Positions 27,718 through 36,330 of a stretch of 64,000 nucleotides of DNA are shown piece by piece (the first letter of the stretch is position 1; every line of letters begins with the position of its first letter). Below the pieces are notes generated by a model. That model was given only the letters and a program-made list of their open reading frames with translations, was not told the DNA's origin and searched no databases. The stretch lies in contig NZ_AP025523.1 in NCBI RefSeq assembly GCF_027923555.1, positions 372,001 through 436,000 on the forward strand. Reading direction: 5' to 3'. The position numbers were made by a program, and so were the translations under genes. This DNA is from Vulcanimicrobium alpinum. GTDB lineage: Bacteria; Vulcanimicrobiota; Vulcanimicrobiia; Vulcanimicrobiales; Vulcanimicrobiaceae.

Positions 27718-28559
27718 GCGGACTGCTGCGCCGCTTTGTGCGCGAGCCGCCCGCCGTCGCCGCGGCGCTGGTGCTGATCGTCATCGTCGCCGCCGCCCTG
27801 CTGGGGCCCGTGGTCTGGCAGCCGTCGCCGAGCGCCGTGAACCACGCGGTGCTCGGCCTGCCGCAGCCGCCGTCGGCGGCGCACCCGTTCGGGACCGACG
27901 TGCTGGGGCGCGATCAGCTCGCGCGCGCCCTGCAGGGTGCGCGCATCTCGCTCACGGTCGGCGTCACCGCGATGCTCGTCTCGATGCTGCTGGGATCGCT
28001 GTACGGTGCGATCGCGGGACTGGCGGGCGGACGCGTCGACGCGCTGATGATGCGCTTCGTCGACGCGATGCTCTCGTTCCCGACGTTCTTCCTGATCATC
28101 ACCGTCGAAGCGCTGACGAACCGCTTCTCGGTCGCGCTGATCGTGCTCATCATCGGTCTGCTGTCGTGGATGGGCGTCGCGCGGCTCGTCCGCGCCGAAG
28201 TGCTCACGTTGCGCGAGCGCGACTTCGTCGAGGCCGCGCGCGCGCTCGGCGCCGGTCCGGTCCGTCTCATCGCACGCCATCTGCTGCCCAACGCGCTGGC
28301 GCCGATCGCGGTCGCCGCCGCGCTCGCGATCGGCGACAACATCCTGATCGAGGCCGGTCTGTCCTATTTGGGCCTGGGCGTGCAAGTTCCGACCGCATCC
28401 TGGGGCAACATGCTCCAGGATGCGCTCGGTGAAGCCGGCTTGAACGCGCCGTGGCTCATCGTCGCCCCCGGCGCGCTCATCGTCGTCACCCTGCTCGCGT
28501 TCAACCTGCTCGGCGAAGGGATCCGGGTCGCATTCGACCGCTCAATCGCTCAGGAGTGA
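27714..28559 (+). CDS. peptide ABC transporter permease, DppC-type
   Basis: 281 aa, DppC/OppC type: N-terminal helix, HPFGTDVLGRDQLARALQGAR signature, and EAA loop DFVEAARALGAGPVRLIARHLLPN. ATGA overlap with the preceding permease. The operon ends here: its TGA is immediately followed by the stop codon of a minus-strand gene with no base between. The DppD/DppF-type ATPases expected next are absent, so they must be encoded elsewhere. Confidence 0.95.
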   Translation: MSGLLRRFVREPPAVAAALVLIVIVAAALLGPVVWQPSPSAVNHAVLGLPQPPSAAHPFGTDVLGRDQLARALQGARISLTVGVTAMLVSMLLGSLYGAIAGLAGGRVDALMMRFVDAMLSFPTFFLIITVEALTNRFSVALIVLIIGLLSWMGVARLVRAEVLTLRERDFVEAARALGAGPVRLIARHLLPNALAPIAVAAALAIGDNILIEAGLSYLGLGVQVPTASWGNMLQDALGEAGLNAPWLIVAPGALIVVTLLAFNLLGEGIRVAFDRSIAQE

Positions 28560-31500
28560 TCAGAGTTTGATCCGCAGATCGACGGCCGCCTGGAACGGGA
28601 TCTTCACGCCGACGTTCCCGGTATTGAGGTTGTTGTTGAAGTCGCCGTACGGATAGCGCAGCTGCACCGGCGTCTGCGCGAGCGGGATGAAGTTCCCCGA
28701 CGGTCCGAGCCCGGCGCCGCCCGACGGCAGCTCCGAGTAGACGCAGATGTTCGGGTCGTCCCACGCGTAGCCGCGCTGGTAGCACTTGTCGATCAGCCCG
28801 GTCAGCGTGACGACCAGCTTCACGTTCTTGCTCGCTTCGAACGACGTCGCGAGGTTGAGCGTGAGACGTGAGGGCTGTTTGAACGCGCCGAGGTTGTCGA
28901 ACGCACCGGTGAAGGCGTTGGGGATGAAGAGGTAATCGAGGCCGAAACCGCTCGCGCTGGTGAACCCGGAGCACGTGTACGGAACGCCCGGCATCTTGCA
29001 GCCGCCGTCGGGGATGTAGCCGGGATAGCTCAGCGGCGAACCGTACGACGCGCCGGAGGTGTACGTCAGGCTCGGCGTGATCGCGAACTTGCCGTGCTTG
29101 TACTGCACGATCGCCGAGAGCACGTGCGGCGTTTCGTACCCGTTCTCGCCGACGAACGGCTGCGGGATCTGATCGTAGGTCGTGTACTCGGCGTTGACGG
29201 GGAAGAGGTTCTGCACCGGCTGGCTGTAGTAGGGGTTCGCCGTCGCCGTCGCCGGGCACGCGCCCCCGACGGCCGCGACCGGGCCGTTCGTCGCCGCGTC
29301 GTAGCACGGCGCCGGCGCGCCGCCGCTGACGGTCGTCCCGCAGCGCGGGTCAGCGGGATGCGTTCCGCAGAACGACGTGTAGGCGTTGTAGTCCTTGACG
29401 TACAGGTTGATCGAGTCGATCACGTTCGTCCCCGACGGGAACTGCGCGTACTTGATCCGGCTGTGCGTGTACGTGTACGCGAGCTGGCCGGCGAAGCCGT
29501 CGCGCGCGAAGTCGCCCTTGCGCAGCGCGAGTTCGACGCCGTACGACGTCTGATGCCCGACGTTGAAGCCGCTGACGATCCCGCCGACGCCGATCGGGAA
29601 CGCCTGGAGCTGATCGCGCGTGCTGCGGTAGAACGGCGTCAGCTTGAACGACGTGTCGGTCCCGCGGATGTGCTGCTCGAGGGAGAGGTCGTAGTTGTAC
29701 GAGGTGTCGGGCCGCAATTGGTGGGCGGGCGTGCTGAAGCCGTAGCCCAGGAAGTTCGATGCCGCGTACTTCGTCCAGTCGCGGTCGTTGAGGTCGTTGT
29801 ACTGCAGCCACGAGGTGTTGACCGGACGCGAGTACACGCCGAACGAGCCGCGCACCACCGTATCGGGGTTGAACGTGTAGGTGAACGCGAGGCGCGGCTG
29901 GACCACGCTGTTCGAAATCTTGTCGAGCGTGCTGTTGCGGAAGTTGGCCGGGACGTAGCCCGGTCCGACGGCGGCGCAGTTCGCCGGCGTCGCGAACACG
30001 CCGTTCGCGTCGGGCGGCGAGCTCGAGACGTTGACCGCTCCGAAGACGCCGGGCTTAAAGCAGTACTCGTTGTTGTAGGCTTTGATCCAGAACGCCCGGT
30101 TGAGCGAACTCCCGCCGATCGGCGCGGCCGTCGTGCCGGAGAGCCGGTTCGTGTAGTTCTCAAAGCGCACGCCGAGGTTGAGCGTGAGCTTGTCGGTCGC
30201 GTTCCACACGTCGGTCAGCGACGCGGCGGTGAACACCGGCGAGACGTTGTTGACGCGTCCCAGCGGGCCGTTCTCGGTGACGAGCCACTGCGGGCTCGCG
30301 CCGTTCGCGAACGCCGCTGCGGCGATCGGAAGCGTCGGCGTGGTGAAGGTACCGCGCGTCGTCCCCGCGCCGCTGAAGCAGCTGGTGAAGCCGCCCGTCC
30401 CCGGATCGTAGCAGTTTCCGGTCTGCGCCGCGGTGCGCGGATCGATCAGGTTGGTGAACGCGGTTCCCAGCCCTTGATTCCCGGGAAATGCGTAGAAGTA
30501 ACGGCGCTGGATCTTCGTCTGGCTCTCGTTCGCCGAGAACGTGAGCAGATGTTTGTCGGTGAGCTGGTTGGAGTACAGCATACTCGCGCCGTAAGTGTGG
30601 CTGGGGATCTCGTAGTCGTTGAGTTCGGCGCCGAAGCAGCAGGTGAAATTCTGGTTGGCGGGACCGGCGATCAGCCAGCGCGAGTACACCGAGTAGCCGA
30701 AGAGCCGGACGAACGAGCGTTCGTTGATCGCGTGCTGATACTGCGCTTTGACGACGGCGACGCCGTTGTCGTTGGTATCGCGCGCGCTGTTGGAGAGGTT
30801 GCCGCCGAACGGACGGTTTGCGGGGCTGGTGTTGAAATAGTACGGGACGACGGCGGAAGCGTTCGGCGCCGCGAAGAGCGGGCCGTTGTACACGTAGCCG
30901 TCGTGCCAGAACGCCTGGTACGGTCCGGTCGCCGCAGGTCCGCCGTTCCCTTCGGCGAGGGCGTTCGCGACGTACGTGGGGCCGCCCTGATCGTTGACCG
31001 AGCTGTAGTACGCGTTGAAGAGTTCGCTCGTGACGTAGAGCGCCTGCACGTCGTCCTTGAGCCCGCCGTGCTTGTGCGGGATCCCCCAGTGCAGGTTGAT
31101 CACGTTGTCGCGCTGGCTCACCGTCGAGATCGCGTACGTCTGACCGGGCGCGAAGTAGAGCCCGTCGCCGGGCGTCGCCGGATTGCCGGAGACGTAGCTG
31201 GGCGAGCCGTCGTAGATGTTGAAGCGGTTGAAGTTGTCGCCGAACGGAAACGCGATCGGGTAGAAGAAGCGCGGATCGCTCGCGCCGTTGTTGTTGTCGA
31301 GATAGCGATAGTCGGAGTTCGCGCCCGACGCGCCGACGTAGTAGGTGAAGAGACGGTCTTTCGTCGCCCCGCCGACCTCGCCCGAGAGGCGATGGAAGAA
31401 CGCCGGTGCGCCGACGCCCGCGTTCACCGTGAGCGAGAGCGGATACGTGCCGGTGCGGATCACCTGGTTCACGTAGCCCGAGAGCCCTTGTCCGTCGGAC

Positions 31501-32201
31501 GTCGCGGGCGTGCCGCCGGTATACACCTGCAGCTCTTGCTGGCCGAGCGTGGAGAGCATCGTTTGCGGCGCGTTGTCGTACACGCGGTTGACGGGGATGC
31601 CGTCGAGTTCGTAGCCGACTTGATCGATGTCGCCGCCGCGAATCGAGAGCTGCTGATACCAGCCTTGCTGGCCCGCCTGCACGACCGTTCCCGGGACCGA
31701 CTGGATCGCGGAGTACGCGTTCGTCAACCCGCCCGGACCGCCGAGCGCGGCCGCGGCGTCGGCGTTCGCGCCGCTCACCGAGTAGACGTCGCTCGTCGTC
31801 CCCGATTTCACCAGGTCGCTCGCCCGACGCGACGTCACGTTGCCGATCGTCTTGAGTTTCGGCGCGAGCGCGCGGTTGAGCGTCTGCGCCTGATCGGCCT
31901 GCACCGTGATCCCTGCGAGCGTCAGCGTGTCGTATCCGTCGCGCGCGATCTCGACGGTGTACGTGTCGGGCGCAAGCGAAAGAAACCGGAACCCGCCGCT
32001 CGCATCGGTCGTCGACGACTCGGTCTGCGAGGGCGAGGAGGCCGTGACCTTGGCGCCGGCGATCGCGGCGTTCGTGTTGAGGTCGACGACGTGCCCGACG
32101 ATCGTGCCGGTGGTGCCGGCCAGCGCGGGCGAGGGCAGCAGCGATGCAGCGAGCACCGCCGCGGTAACGAGCGCCGCGGCGGCGCGAACGAGAGCCTTCA
32201 T
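28560..32201 (-). CDS. TonB-dependent receptor-like outer membrane protein with carboxypeptidase-regulatory domain
   Basis: 1213 aa from ATG 32201 (GTG 32210 is possible). Order: signal peptide (AALVTAAVLAASLLPSPALA), a CarboxypepD_reg-like beta domain (GTIVGHVVDLNTNAAIAGAKV), a plug domain with QLSIRGGDIDQVGYELDGIPVN, then a long Tyr/Asn/Pro-rich barrel ending in an aromatic-poor LRIKL. It probably transports or binds a large ligand at the outer membrane. No SusD-like partner, TonB or ExbBD is present. Its stop abuts the ABC permease stop on the other strand. Confidence 0.85.
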   Translation of the reverse strand: MKALVRAAAALVTAAVLAASLLPSPALAGTTGTIVGHVVDLNTNAAIAGAKVTASSPSQTESSTTDASGGFRFLSLAPDTYTVEIARDGYDTLTLAGITVQADQAQTLNRALAPKLKTIGNVTSRRASDLVKSGTTSDVYSVSGANADAAAALGGPGGLTNAYSAIQSVPGTVVQAGQQGWYQQLSIRGGDIDQVGYELDGIPVNRVYDNAPQTMLSTLGQQELQVYTGGTPATSDGQGLSGYVNQVIRTGTYPLSLTVNAGVGAPAFFHRLSGEVGGATKDRLFTYYVGASGANSDYRYLDNNNGASDPRFFYPIAFPFGDNFNRFNIYDGSPSYVSGNPATPGDGLYFAPGQTYAISTVSQRDNVINLHWGIPHKHGGLKDDVQALYVTSELFNAYYSSVNDQGGPTYVANALAEGNGGPAATGPYQAFWHDGYVYNGPLFAAPNASAVVPYYFNTSPANRPFGGNLSNSARDTNDNGVAVVKAQYQHAINERSFVRLFGYSVYSRWLIAGPANQNFTCCFGAELNDYEIPSHTYGASMLYSNQLTDKHLLTFSANESQTKIQRRYFYAFPGNQGLGTAFTNLIDPRTAAQTGNCYDPGTGGFTSCFSGAGTTRGTFTTPTLPIAAAAFANGASPQWLVTENGPLGRVNNVSPVFTAASLTDVWNATDKLTLNLGVRFENYTNRLSGTTAAPIGGSSLNRAFWIKAYNNEYCFKPGVFGAVNVSSSPPDANGVFATPANCAAVGPGYVPANFRNSTLDKISNSVVQPRLAFTYTFNPDTVVRGSFGVYSRPVNTSWLQYNDLNDRDWTKYAASNFLGYGFSTPAHQLRPDTSYNYDLSLEQHIRGTDTSFKLTPFYRSTRDQLQAFPIGVGGIVSGFNVGHQTSYGVELALRKGDFARDGFAGQLAYTYTHSRIKYAQFPSGTNVIDSINLYVKDYNAYTSFCGTHPADPRCGTTVSGGAPAPCYDAATNGPVAAVGGACPATATANPYYSQPVQNLFPVNAEYTTYDQIPQPFVGENGYETPHVLSAIVQYKHGKFAITPSLTYTSGASYGSPLSYPGYIPDGGCKMPGVPYTCSGFTSASGFGLDYLFIPNAFTGAFDNLGAFKQPSRLTLNLATSFEASKNVKLVVTLTGLIDKCYQRGYAWDDPNICVYSELPSGGAGLGPSGNFIPLAQTPVQLRYPYGDFNNNLNTGNVGVKIPFQAAVDLRIKL

Positions 32202-32247
32202 GCGGCCCACTACGCTGGTGGCCGCTAGGTCCCTTTAGCCGAACGCG

Positions 32248-32634
32248 CTAGCCTTTGATCGCCGCGCACCCCACGACGGGCGACGTCTCTTCGCTCGTCT
32301 TGTGAATCAGCACTACGTCGCCGACGAGCGCCTGCAGCGTGGTGTTGGGAAGGCGCGTCTCCTGCGCGGTGCCGAGCGGCCACTTCGCGGCCTGCGCGTA
32401 CGACGAGCAGGTGCCCTTGCGCACGTCGACCGACGACGGCGTGGCGCCCGTGCCGGTCACGTTGAGCCCCACCTGCACGTTGCCGCCGAGCTGGAAGAGC
32501 GTGACGTTGCCGTGCACGGTGGTGCCGTTCACCGGCCTGATGGGTGCCACCAAGGGGTTGTTGAGTGCCAGCGCCGGAGCGCCGAGTCCGATTGCGGCGA
32601 AGGCCGCGCCGATCATCGCAATGCGTGAACGCAT
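32248..32634 (-). CDS. small secreted protein, KGTC family (paralogue A, histidine pair lost)
   Basis: 128 aa with a signal peptide (AMIGAAFAAIGLGAPALA). It aligns with the proteins at 33277 and 33761: HGNVTLFQL, DVRKGTC, WPLG, TRLPNTTLQALVGDVVLIHK, then a late VVGCAA. Two cysteines (KGTC and near the C-terminus) are shared and could form a disulfide. The HxH before KGTC in the paralogues is here VDV, so the putative metal site is missing. It sits 46 bases upstream of the TonB receptor on the same strand and is likely co-transcribed. Confidence 0.75.
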   Translation of the reverse strand: MRSRIAMIGAAFAAIGLGAPALALNNPLVAPIRPVNGTTVHGNVTLFQLGGNVQVGLNVTGTGATPSSVDVRKGTCSSYAQAAKWPLGTAQETRLPNTTLQALVGDVVLIHKTSEETSPVVGCAAIKG

Positions 32635-32666
32635 GACGTTGCGCTTACCCCGTCAGGGCATCGCCG

Positions 32667-33308
32667 TCACCGCCCGTCGGCTGCTCGCCCCATCGCGTAG
32701 AATTGAGGGTTCGGTCGCATGTCCATGAGACCGGCCATGCGGTTGGAAAATCCGAAGAACGCCGCGACCGCGGCGATGTCCCAGGCGTCGTCGTCGGTGA
32801 GCCCGAGCGCTTTGAGTTCCGCGAGTTCCTTGTCGCTCGCGGCGAAGCCGCGATCGTTCACGCGCGACGCGAACGTGAGGATCGCGCGCAGGCGCGGCGA
32901 GAGCTCGGCGGTGCGCCAGTTCACCGCGATCTGATCGGCGACGAACGGATCTTTGCCGAGGATGCGCAGCGCGGCGCCGTGCGAGGTCACGCAGTACAGA
33001 CACGCGTTCTCCGCCGAGACCGCCACGACGATCGCCTCGCGTTCGGCACGTGAGAGGCCGCTCGGGCCTTTCATCAGCAGATCGTGATAGTGCATGAACG
33101 CACGGAAGTGCTCGGGGCGCTTCGCGTACGCGAGGAAAACGTTGGGGACGAACCCGATCTTCGCGCGCGTCTCCTCGCAGATCGCGCGGATGTCGTCGGG
33201 CATCTCGTCGAGCGACGGGACGCCGAAACGCGAAGGCGCCGCAACGTGTGCGGCGCCTTCATTGAACGGCGGGTGGCTACTTTTTGCCGAGGTCGGCGCA
33301 GGCGACAT
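32667..33308 (-). CDS. AhpD-like peroxidase-related protein
   Basis: 213 aa carboxymuconolactone-decarboxylase/AhpD fold. Signature ENACLYCVTSHGAALR provides a CxxC redox pair plus the downstream His, as in the peroxidase-related family; the lead-in KIGFVPNVFLAYAKRPEHFRAFMHYHDLL is typical. The N-terminus is uncertain. ATG 33308 lies inside the upstream gene, and its first ~25 codons run through a terminator-like hairpin; ATG 33203 is the only other in-frame start and would give 178 aa. It is flanked by members of the KGTC family, suggesting an oxidative or metal stress role (inference). Confidence 0.85.
   Translation of the reverse strand: MSPAPTSAKSSHPPFNEGAAHVAAPSRFGVPSLDEMPDDIRAICEETRAKIGFVPNVFLAYAKRPEHFRAFMHYHDLLMKGPSGLSRAEREAIVVAVSAENACLYCVTSHGAALRILGKDPFVADQIAVNWRTAELSPRLRAILTFASRVNDRGFAASDKELAELKALGLTDDDAWDIAAVAAFFGFSNRMAGLMDMRPNPQFYAMGRAADGR
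33232..33260 (-). terminator. strong hairpin after paralogue B
   Basis: GAAGGCGCCGC, 7-base loop, GCGGCGCCTTC: a perfect 11-bp stem located 16 bases past the stop of the gene ending at 33277. A U-run is weak. It could terminate or attenuate transcription into the AhpD-like gene, whose longest frame overlaps it. Confidence 0.6.
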
Positions 33309-33681
33309 AGACGGGGATTTCTTTCGTCGACTTGTGGACGTTGATCGCCCATTCGCCCTTCTGCAGGTCGGCGAGCGTTGTGTTCGGCACCGTCGTCTCG
33401 GAGAAGCCGTTGACCGCGTTGTGCAGCGGATAGGTCGGCTTCGGATCGAGCTTCGCGCAGGTGCCCTTGTGGATGTGCGCCGGCTGCGGCTCGTCGCCCG
33501 CGCCGCTCATGCGGAGGCGGACGATGACGCCGGCCGCGCCCTGGAGCAGCGTCGCGGTGCCGTGTTCCCCGGAACCGTTCTGGGCGAGGATCGGAATCTG
33601 GATGGGTGTGGCAGCGCCGGCCGCCGTTGCGGTCAGCGCGGCGGCAGCAAGGGCCGCGGCGGTCACGAATTTCAGCGACAA
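33277..33681 (-). CDS. small secreted protein, HxHKGTC family (paralogue B)
   Basis: 134 aa. The TTG at 33681 is chosen because a full Shine-Dalgarno AGGAGG (33692-33687) lies five bases upstream and a signal peptide (FVTAAALAAAALTATAAGA) begins at once; an ATG at 33741 would add an unlikely polar extension. The mature domain has HGTATLL, PAHIHKGTC, YPLHNAVNG, TTVPNTTLADLQKGEWAINVHKS and VYVACADL. The HIH and later VHK histidines with the Cys pair recall the metal-site layout of CHRD or Cu/Zn-SOD-like beta sandwiches, but this is only resemblance. Confidence 0.8.
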   Translation of the reverse strand: MSLKFVTAAALAAAALTATAAGAATPIQIPILAQNGSGEHGTATLLQGAAGVIVRLRMSGAGDEPQPAHIHKGTCAKLDPKPTYPLHNAVNGFSETTVPNTTLADLQKGEWAINVHKSTKEIPVYVACADLGKK

Positions 33682-33760
33682 GATAACCTCCTGATAATGA
33701 AGCGCGTCTCGGGCCATTCGGCCCGGCGACGGCGTCTTCATGTGCGGTTCTCCACCGGAG

Positions 33761-34171
33761 CTATTTGACGTCTCCGCACGATACGTACGTCGCGATATCG
33801 GTCGTCGACTTGTGGGCGTTGATCGCGAACTTGCCGCGGAGTTCCCCGATCGTCACGCCCGGGACGGTGGTCACGGACATCCCGTTGACTACGTTGTGCA
33901 GGGCGTAGGCCGGCTTCGGGTCGAGCTTGGCGCACGTGCCCTTGTGCAGGTGCATCGGCTGCGGGCCCTTGGCGTTCTTGAGGTGCACGGTGACCACGAG
34001 GCCCCGGGCGGTGTCGCGCAGCATCGCCGCGCCGGTCTCCCCGGAGCCGTTCTGCGCCGCCATCGTCACGGCGAGCGGCTTGGTCATCATCGTCATCGGA
34101 GCGGCTTCGGCGACGAGCGCCGTCGCGGCGATCGCCGCGACGAGCGCGGCGCTGAATGCGGATGAGTTCAT
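33761..34171 (-). CDS. small secreted protein, HxHKGTC family (paralogue C)
   Basis: 136 aa, signal peptide (FSAALVAAIAATALVAEA). Closely parallel to paralogue B: QNGSGETGAAML, MHLHKGTCAKLDPKPAYALHNVVNG, TVPGVTIGELRGKFAINAHKS, TYVSCGDV. A GGAG ribosome binding site lies about 7 bases before ATG 34171. It also carries a short Met-rich stretch (PMTMMTK) after the signal, a common copper-binding sign. First of the three paralogues on the minus strand. Confidence 0.8.
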   Translation of the reverse strand: MNSSAFSAALVAAIAATALVAEAAPMTMMTKPLAVTMAAQNGSGETGAAMLRDTARGLVVTVHLKNAKGPQPMHLHKGTCAKLDPKPAYALHNVVNGMSVTTVPGVTIGELRGKFAINAHKSTTDIATYVSCGDVK

Positions 34172-34201
34172 GGTTCATCTCCTACGTCACGCTTGGTGAA
34201 C

Positions 34202-34226
34202 GGAGGCAGGACCTTCCCGCCTGCTC
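34202..34226 (-). terminator. imperfect hairpin after the cysteine-cluster gene
   Basis: GGAGGCAGG and CCTGCTCC can pair with one bulged base around a short loop, 29 bases past the stop at 34256. It lies in the 84-base gap (34172-34255), which otherwise holds only the ribosome binding site of paralogue C. Confidence 0.3.
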
Positions 34227-34255
34227 CGCGCGTTGCCTGCGCTCGCGGCTTGCGC

Positions 34256-34966
34256 TCAGGAGAGCCGCTTTGCCGGCGTGCCGTTGACGCGCCGGCGTTT
34301 CGGCTGGAACGGCGATCCGACCTGATACCTCCCGCCGCGCGGCAGGGCCGTGTCGACGTCGTCGCAGCCGATGGGGGTGAACGCGGCGCAATCGTGCGGG
34401 CGCGCTTCGTAGATCCCGCAGTAGTACTTGCCCGAGCGCGATCCCATGAGGAAGACGCATTTGTCGGCCACGTCGTCGGTCACTTTGCGCAGCCACCCGA
34501 CGTAGGAGCCGTCGGCGGATTCGCGCGGGATCACGTACTCCGCGAACGCTTCGTCGTAGCTCATCTGCAGATGGTCGGCGATGCGCTGCACGTCGGCGCG
34601 CGAGACGAACGGCTCGTACCCGCTGCAGCATTCGGCGCAGCCCGGCGGGCACGCAACATTCTCCGGGAGATCGTAGAGATGCTTGCGCGAGAGCTCGATC
34701 ACGCGCCGGACCGCCTCGACGAACTCGGCGTCGTCGTTGTATTTGTAGACCCACTCTTTGTGGCTGATCTCGTTCGCGTTGTAGCTGCGCTTCGTCGTCT
34801 TGTTGTACTGGATCGTGACGTGTTCTTCGTCGATTTCGATCTGCTGCACCGTCGTCATCGGGTCGAGATCGAGTTCCGAGAGCCGGGTGGGTTGACCGGT
34901 CTCACGCGTGAATCGGCGAAGGTTGCGCGTCTCGCGCATGGCGATGAGATCGATCGTCTCTTGCAT
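34256..34966 (-). CDS. YkgJ-family cysteine-cluster protein
   Basis: 236 aa. The zinc- or iron-binding cysteine cluster is visible as ACPPGCAECCSG (near residue 110) and CVFLMGSRSGKYYCGIYEARPHDC near the end, the CxxxCxxCC...CxxY..RPxxC layout of the YkgJ/Fliw-like family. Function is unknown in most members. ATG 34966 begins the well-formed protein; the longer frame to 35056 adds an arginine-rich stretch. Divergent from the ROK kinase with a 117-base gap that probably holds both promoters. Confidence 0.85.
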   Translation of the reverse strand: MQETIDLIAMRETRNLRRFTRETGQPTRLSELDLDPMTTVQQIEIDEEHVTIQYNKTTKRSYNANEISHKEWVYKYNDDAEFVEAVRRVIELSRKHLYDLPENVACPPGCAECCSGYEPFVSRADVQRIADHLQMSYDEAFAEYVIPRESADGSYVGWLRKVTDDVADKCVFLMGSRSGKYYCGIYEARPHDCAAFTPIGCDDVDTALPRGGRYQVGSPFQPKRRRVNGTPAKRLS

Positions 34967-35083
34967 CGCGGCATCTTCGCGATGCCGTCCCGCGAACCCG
35001 GGCGCCGCGCGCGCATCCGGCGGGGAGCGGCGCTCGCGCCGCGAAACGGCGCGCATGCGGACGAAGCGGATGGGAACGCGTTA

Positions 35084-36064
35084 GTGGCGCGCGGAGCGAT
35101 CGGCGTCGATTTGGGCGGCTCGCACGTGATGGCGGCGGCGGTCGACGAAGACGGGCGCATCCAAGCGAAACACGAGCGCGACATCGACGACCGGGCACCG
35201 TCGGCCGTCGTCGATGCGCTCGCCGAGGTCGTCAACGCGGCGATCGGTGCGGCGAAATTCGAGGTCGCCGGTATCGGGATCGGTTCGCCGGGCAACGTCG
35301 ACCCGATCACCGGCACGATCCGCTACTCGCCGAATTTCGGGTGGACGCACGTCCCGCTCGGCGAGCGAGTGCGCGCCGCGTTCCCCAAATACAAGATCTT
35401 CGTCGGCAACGACGCGCGCTGCGCGACGCTCGGCGAGTACGTGCACGGCGTCGGCGCGGGCACGAAGGACTTCACGCTGCTCACGCTCGGGACGGGGATC
35501 GGCGGCGGCGTCGTCGCCGGCGGCGTCCTCGCGCTCGGTTATCAGATGGGCGCCGGCGAGTTCGGTCACCACCAGATCCGGCCCGACAGCGGGTTCATCT
35601 GCGGCTGCGGAAAGGTCGGCTGTTTCGAAGCGCAAGCGTCGGGAACGGGATTGATCCGGCATGCCTTTCGCGCGGCGCCGTCGTTCCCGCGCTCCGCGCT
35701 GCTCGACGTGCCGCGCGAGAAACTGGGATCGAAAGCGATCCGCAAAGCGGCGCAGGCGGGCGATCCGCACGCGCTCGCCGCGTTCGGCGCGTTCTGCGAC
35801 GACTTGGCGCTGGGACTCGCCAACGTCATCGCGTTCGTGAACCCCGAAGTGATCGCGCTGGGCGGCGGTGTCTCGAGCGGCGGCGACTTCCTGCTCGACC
35901 GCGTCCGTCCGCTCGTCGACGTGCGCACGACGATGGTCCCGCCCGGGACGACCCGCATCGTGCGGGCGTCGCTCGGCAACGACGCCGGCGCCGTCGGCGC
36001 GGCGACCGCGGCAATGCGGGGCGGCCTCATCGCGCAGTCTGCCGAAACCGTAAGCGTTGCGTAA
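35084..36064 (+). CDS. ROK-family sugar kinase (glucokinase-like)
   Basis: 326 aa. ATP site IGVDLGGSHVMAAAVDEDG, sugar-binding VGNDARC and LGTGIGGGVV, ROK signature region EFGHHQI with the zinc motif CGCGKVGCFEAQASG, and a C-terminal ALGGGVSSGGDFLL. Phosphorylates glucose or a related hexose in the cytoplasm. GTG 35084 is the closest start to the conserved strand; upstream translation is arginine-rich. No transport partner is adjacent. Confidence 0.92.
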   Translation: MARGAIGVDLGGSHVMAAAVDEDGRIQAKHERDIDDRAPSAVVDALAEVVNAAIGAAKFEVAGIGIGSPGNVDPITGTIRYSPNFGWTHVPLGERVRAAFPKYKIFVGNDARCATLGEYVHGVGAGTKDFTLLTLGTGIGGGVVAGGVLALGYQMGAGEFGHHQIRPDSGFICGCGKVGCFEAQASGTGLIRHAFRAAPSFPRSALLDVPREKLGSKAIRKAAQAGDPHALAAFGAFCDDLALGLANVIAFVNPEVIALGGGVSSGGDFLLDRVRPLVDVRTTMVPPGTTRIVRASLGNDAGAVGAATAAMRGGLIAQSAETVSVA

Positions 36065-36108
36065 GCGAACGTAAACCGCCCGTAACGTCGGCCCACTACG
36101 CTGATTGC

Positions 36109-36330
36109 GTGAACGAACGTGACGTGGCGGCGATGCTGCCCCCGACCTGTGAGGACTGCGGCCACCGGGCCTCACTCCACCACCTGGACGGATGCCGGGC
36201 CCTCCTGCTCGGGCGCGGCTCGCCGAGCCGCTCCTGCGGCTGCAAGACGACCCTGCGGGAGATCTTGGGGGCGCGCTACCCGGCCGCGCGCCCACCCGGA
36301 GAGGTGCGCGAGCGTCAAGCCGCGTTGTAG
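36109..36330 (+). CDS. small cysteine-rich protein (zinc-ribbon-like)
   Basis: 73 aa from GTG 36109. It contains CEDCGHRASLHHLDGC followed by SCGCK, so five to six Cys and two His able to form a zinc-binding knuckle. No family is recognised. Coding probability is moderate: the residue pattern is non-random, but the frame is short. It is 44 bases downstream of the ROK kinase and its 3' end overlaps the tail of the DUF4397 remnant on the other strand. Confidence 0.5.
   Translation: MNERDVAAMLPPTCEDCGHRASLHHLDGCRALLLGRGSPSRSCGCKTTLREILGARYPAARPPGEVRERQAAL

Noticed and set aside
32203-36103. 15-base identical string CGGCCCACTACGCTG at 32203-32217 and 36089-36103
   Set aside because: A 15-mer match in 64 kb of biased sequence is expected by chance; the contexts differ (coding start versus spacer).
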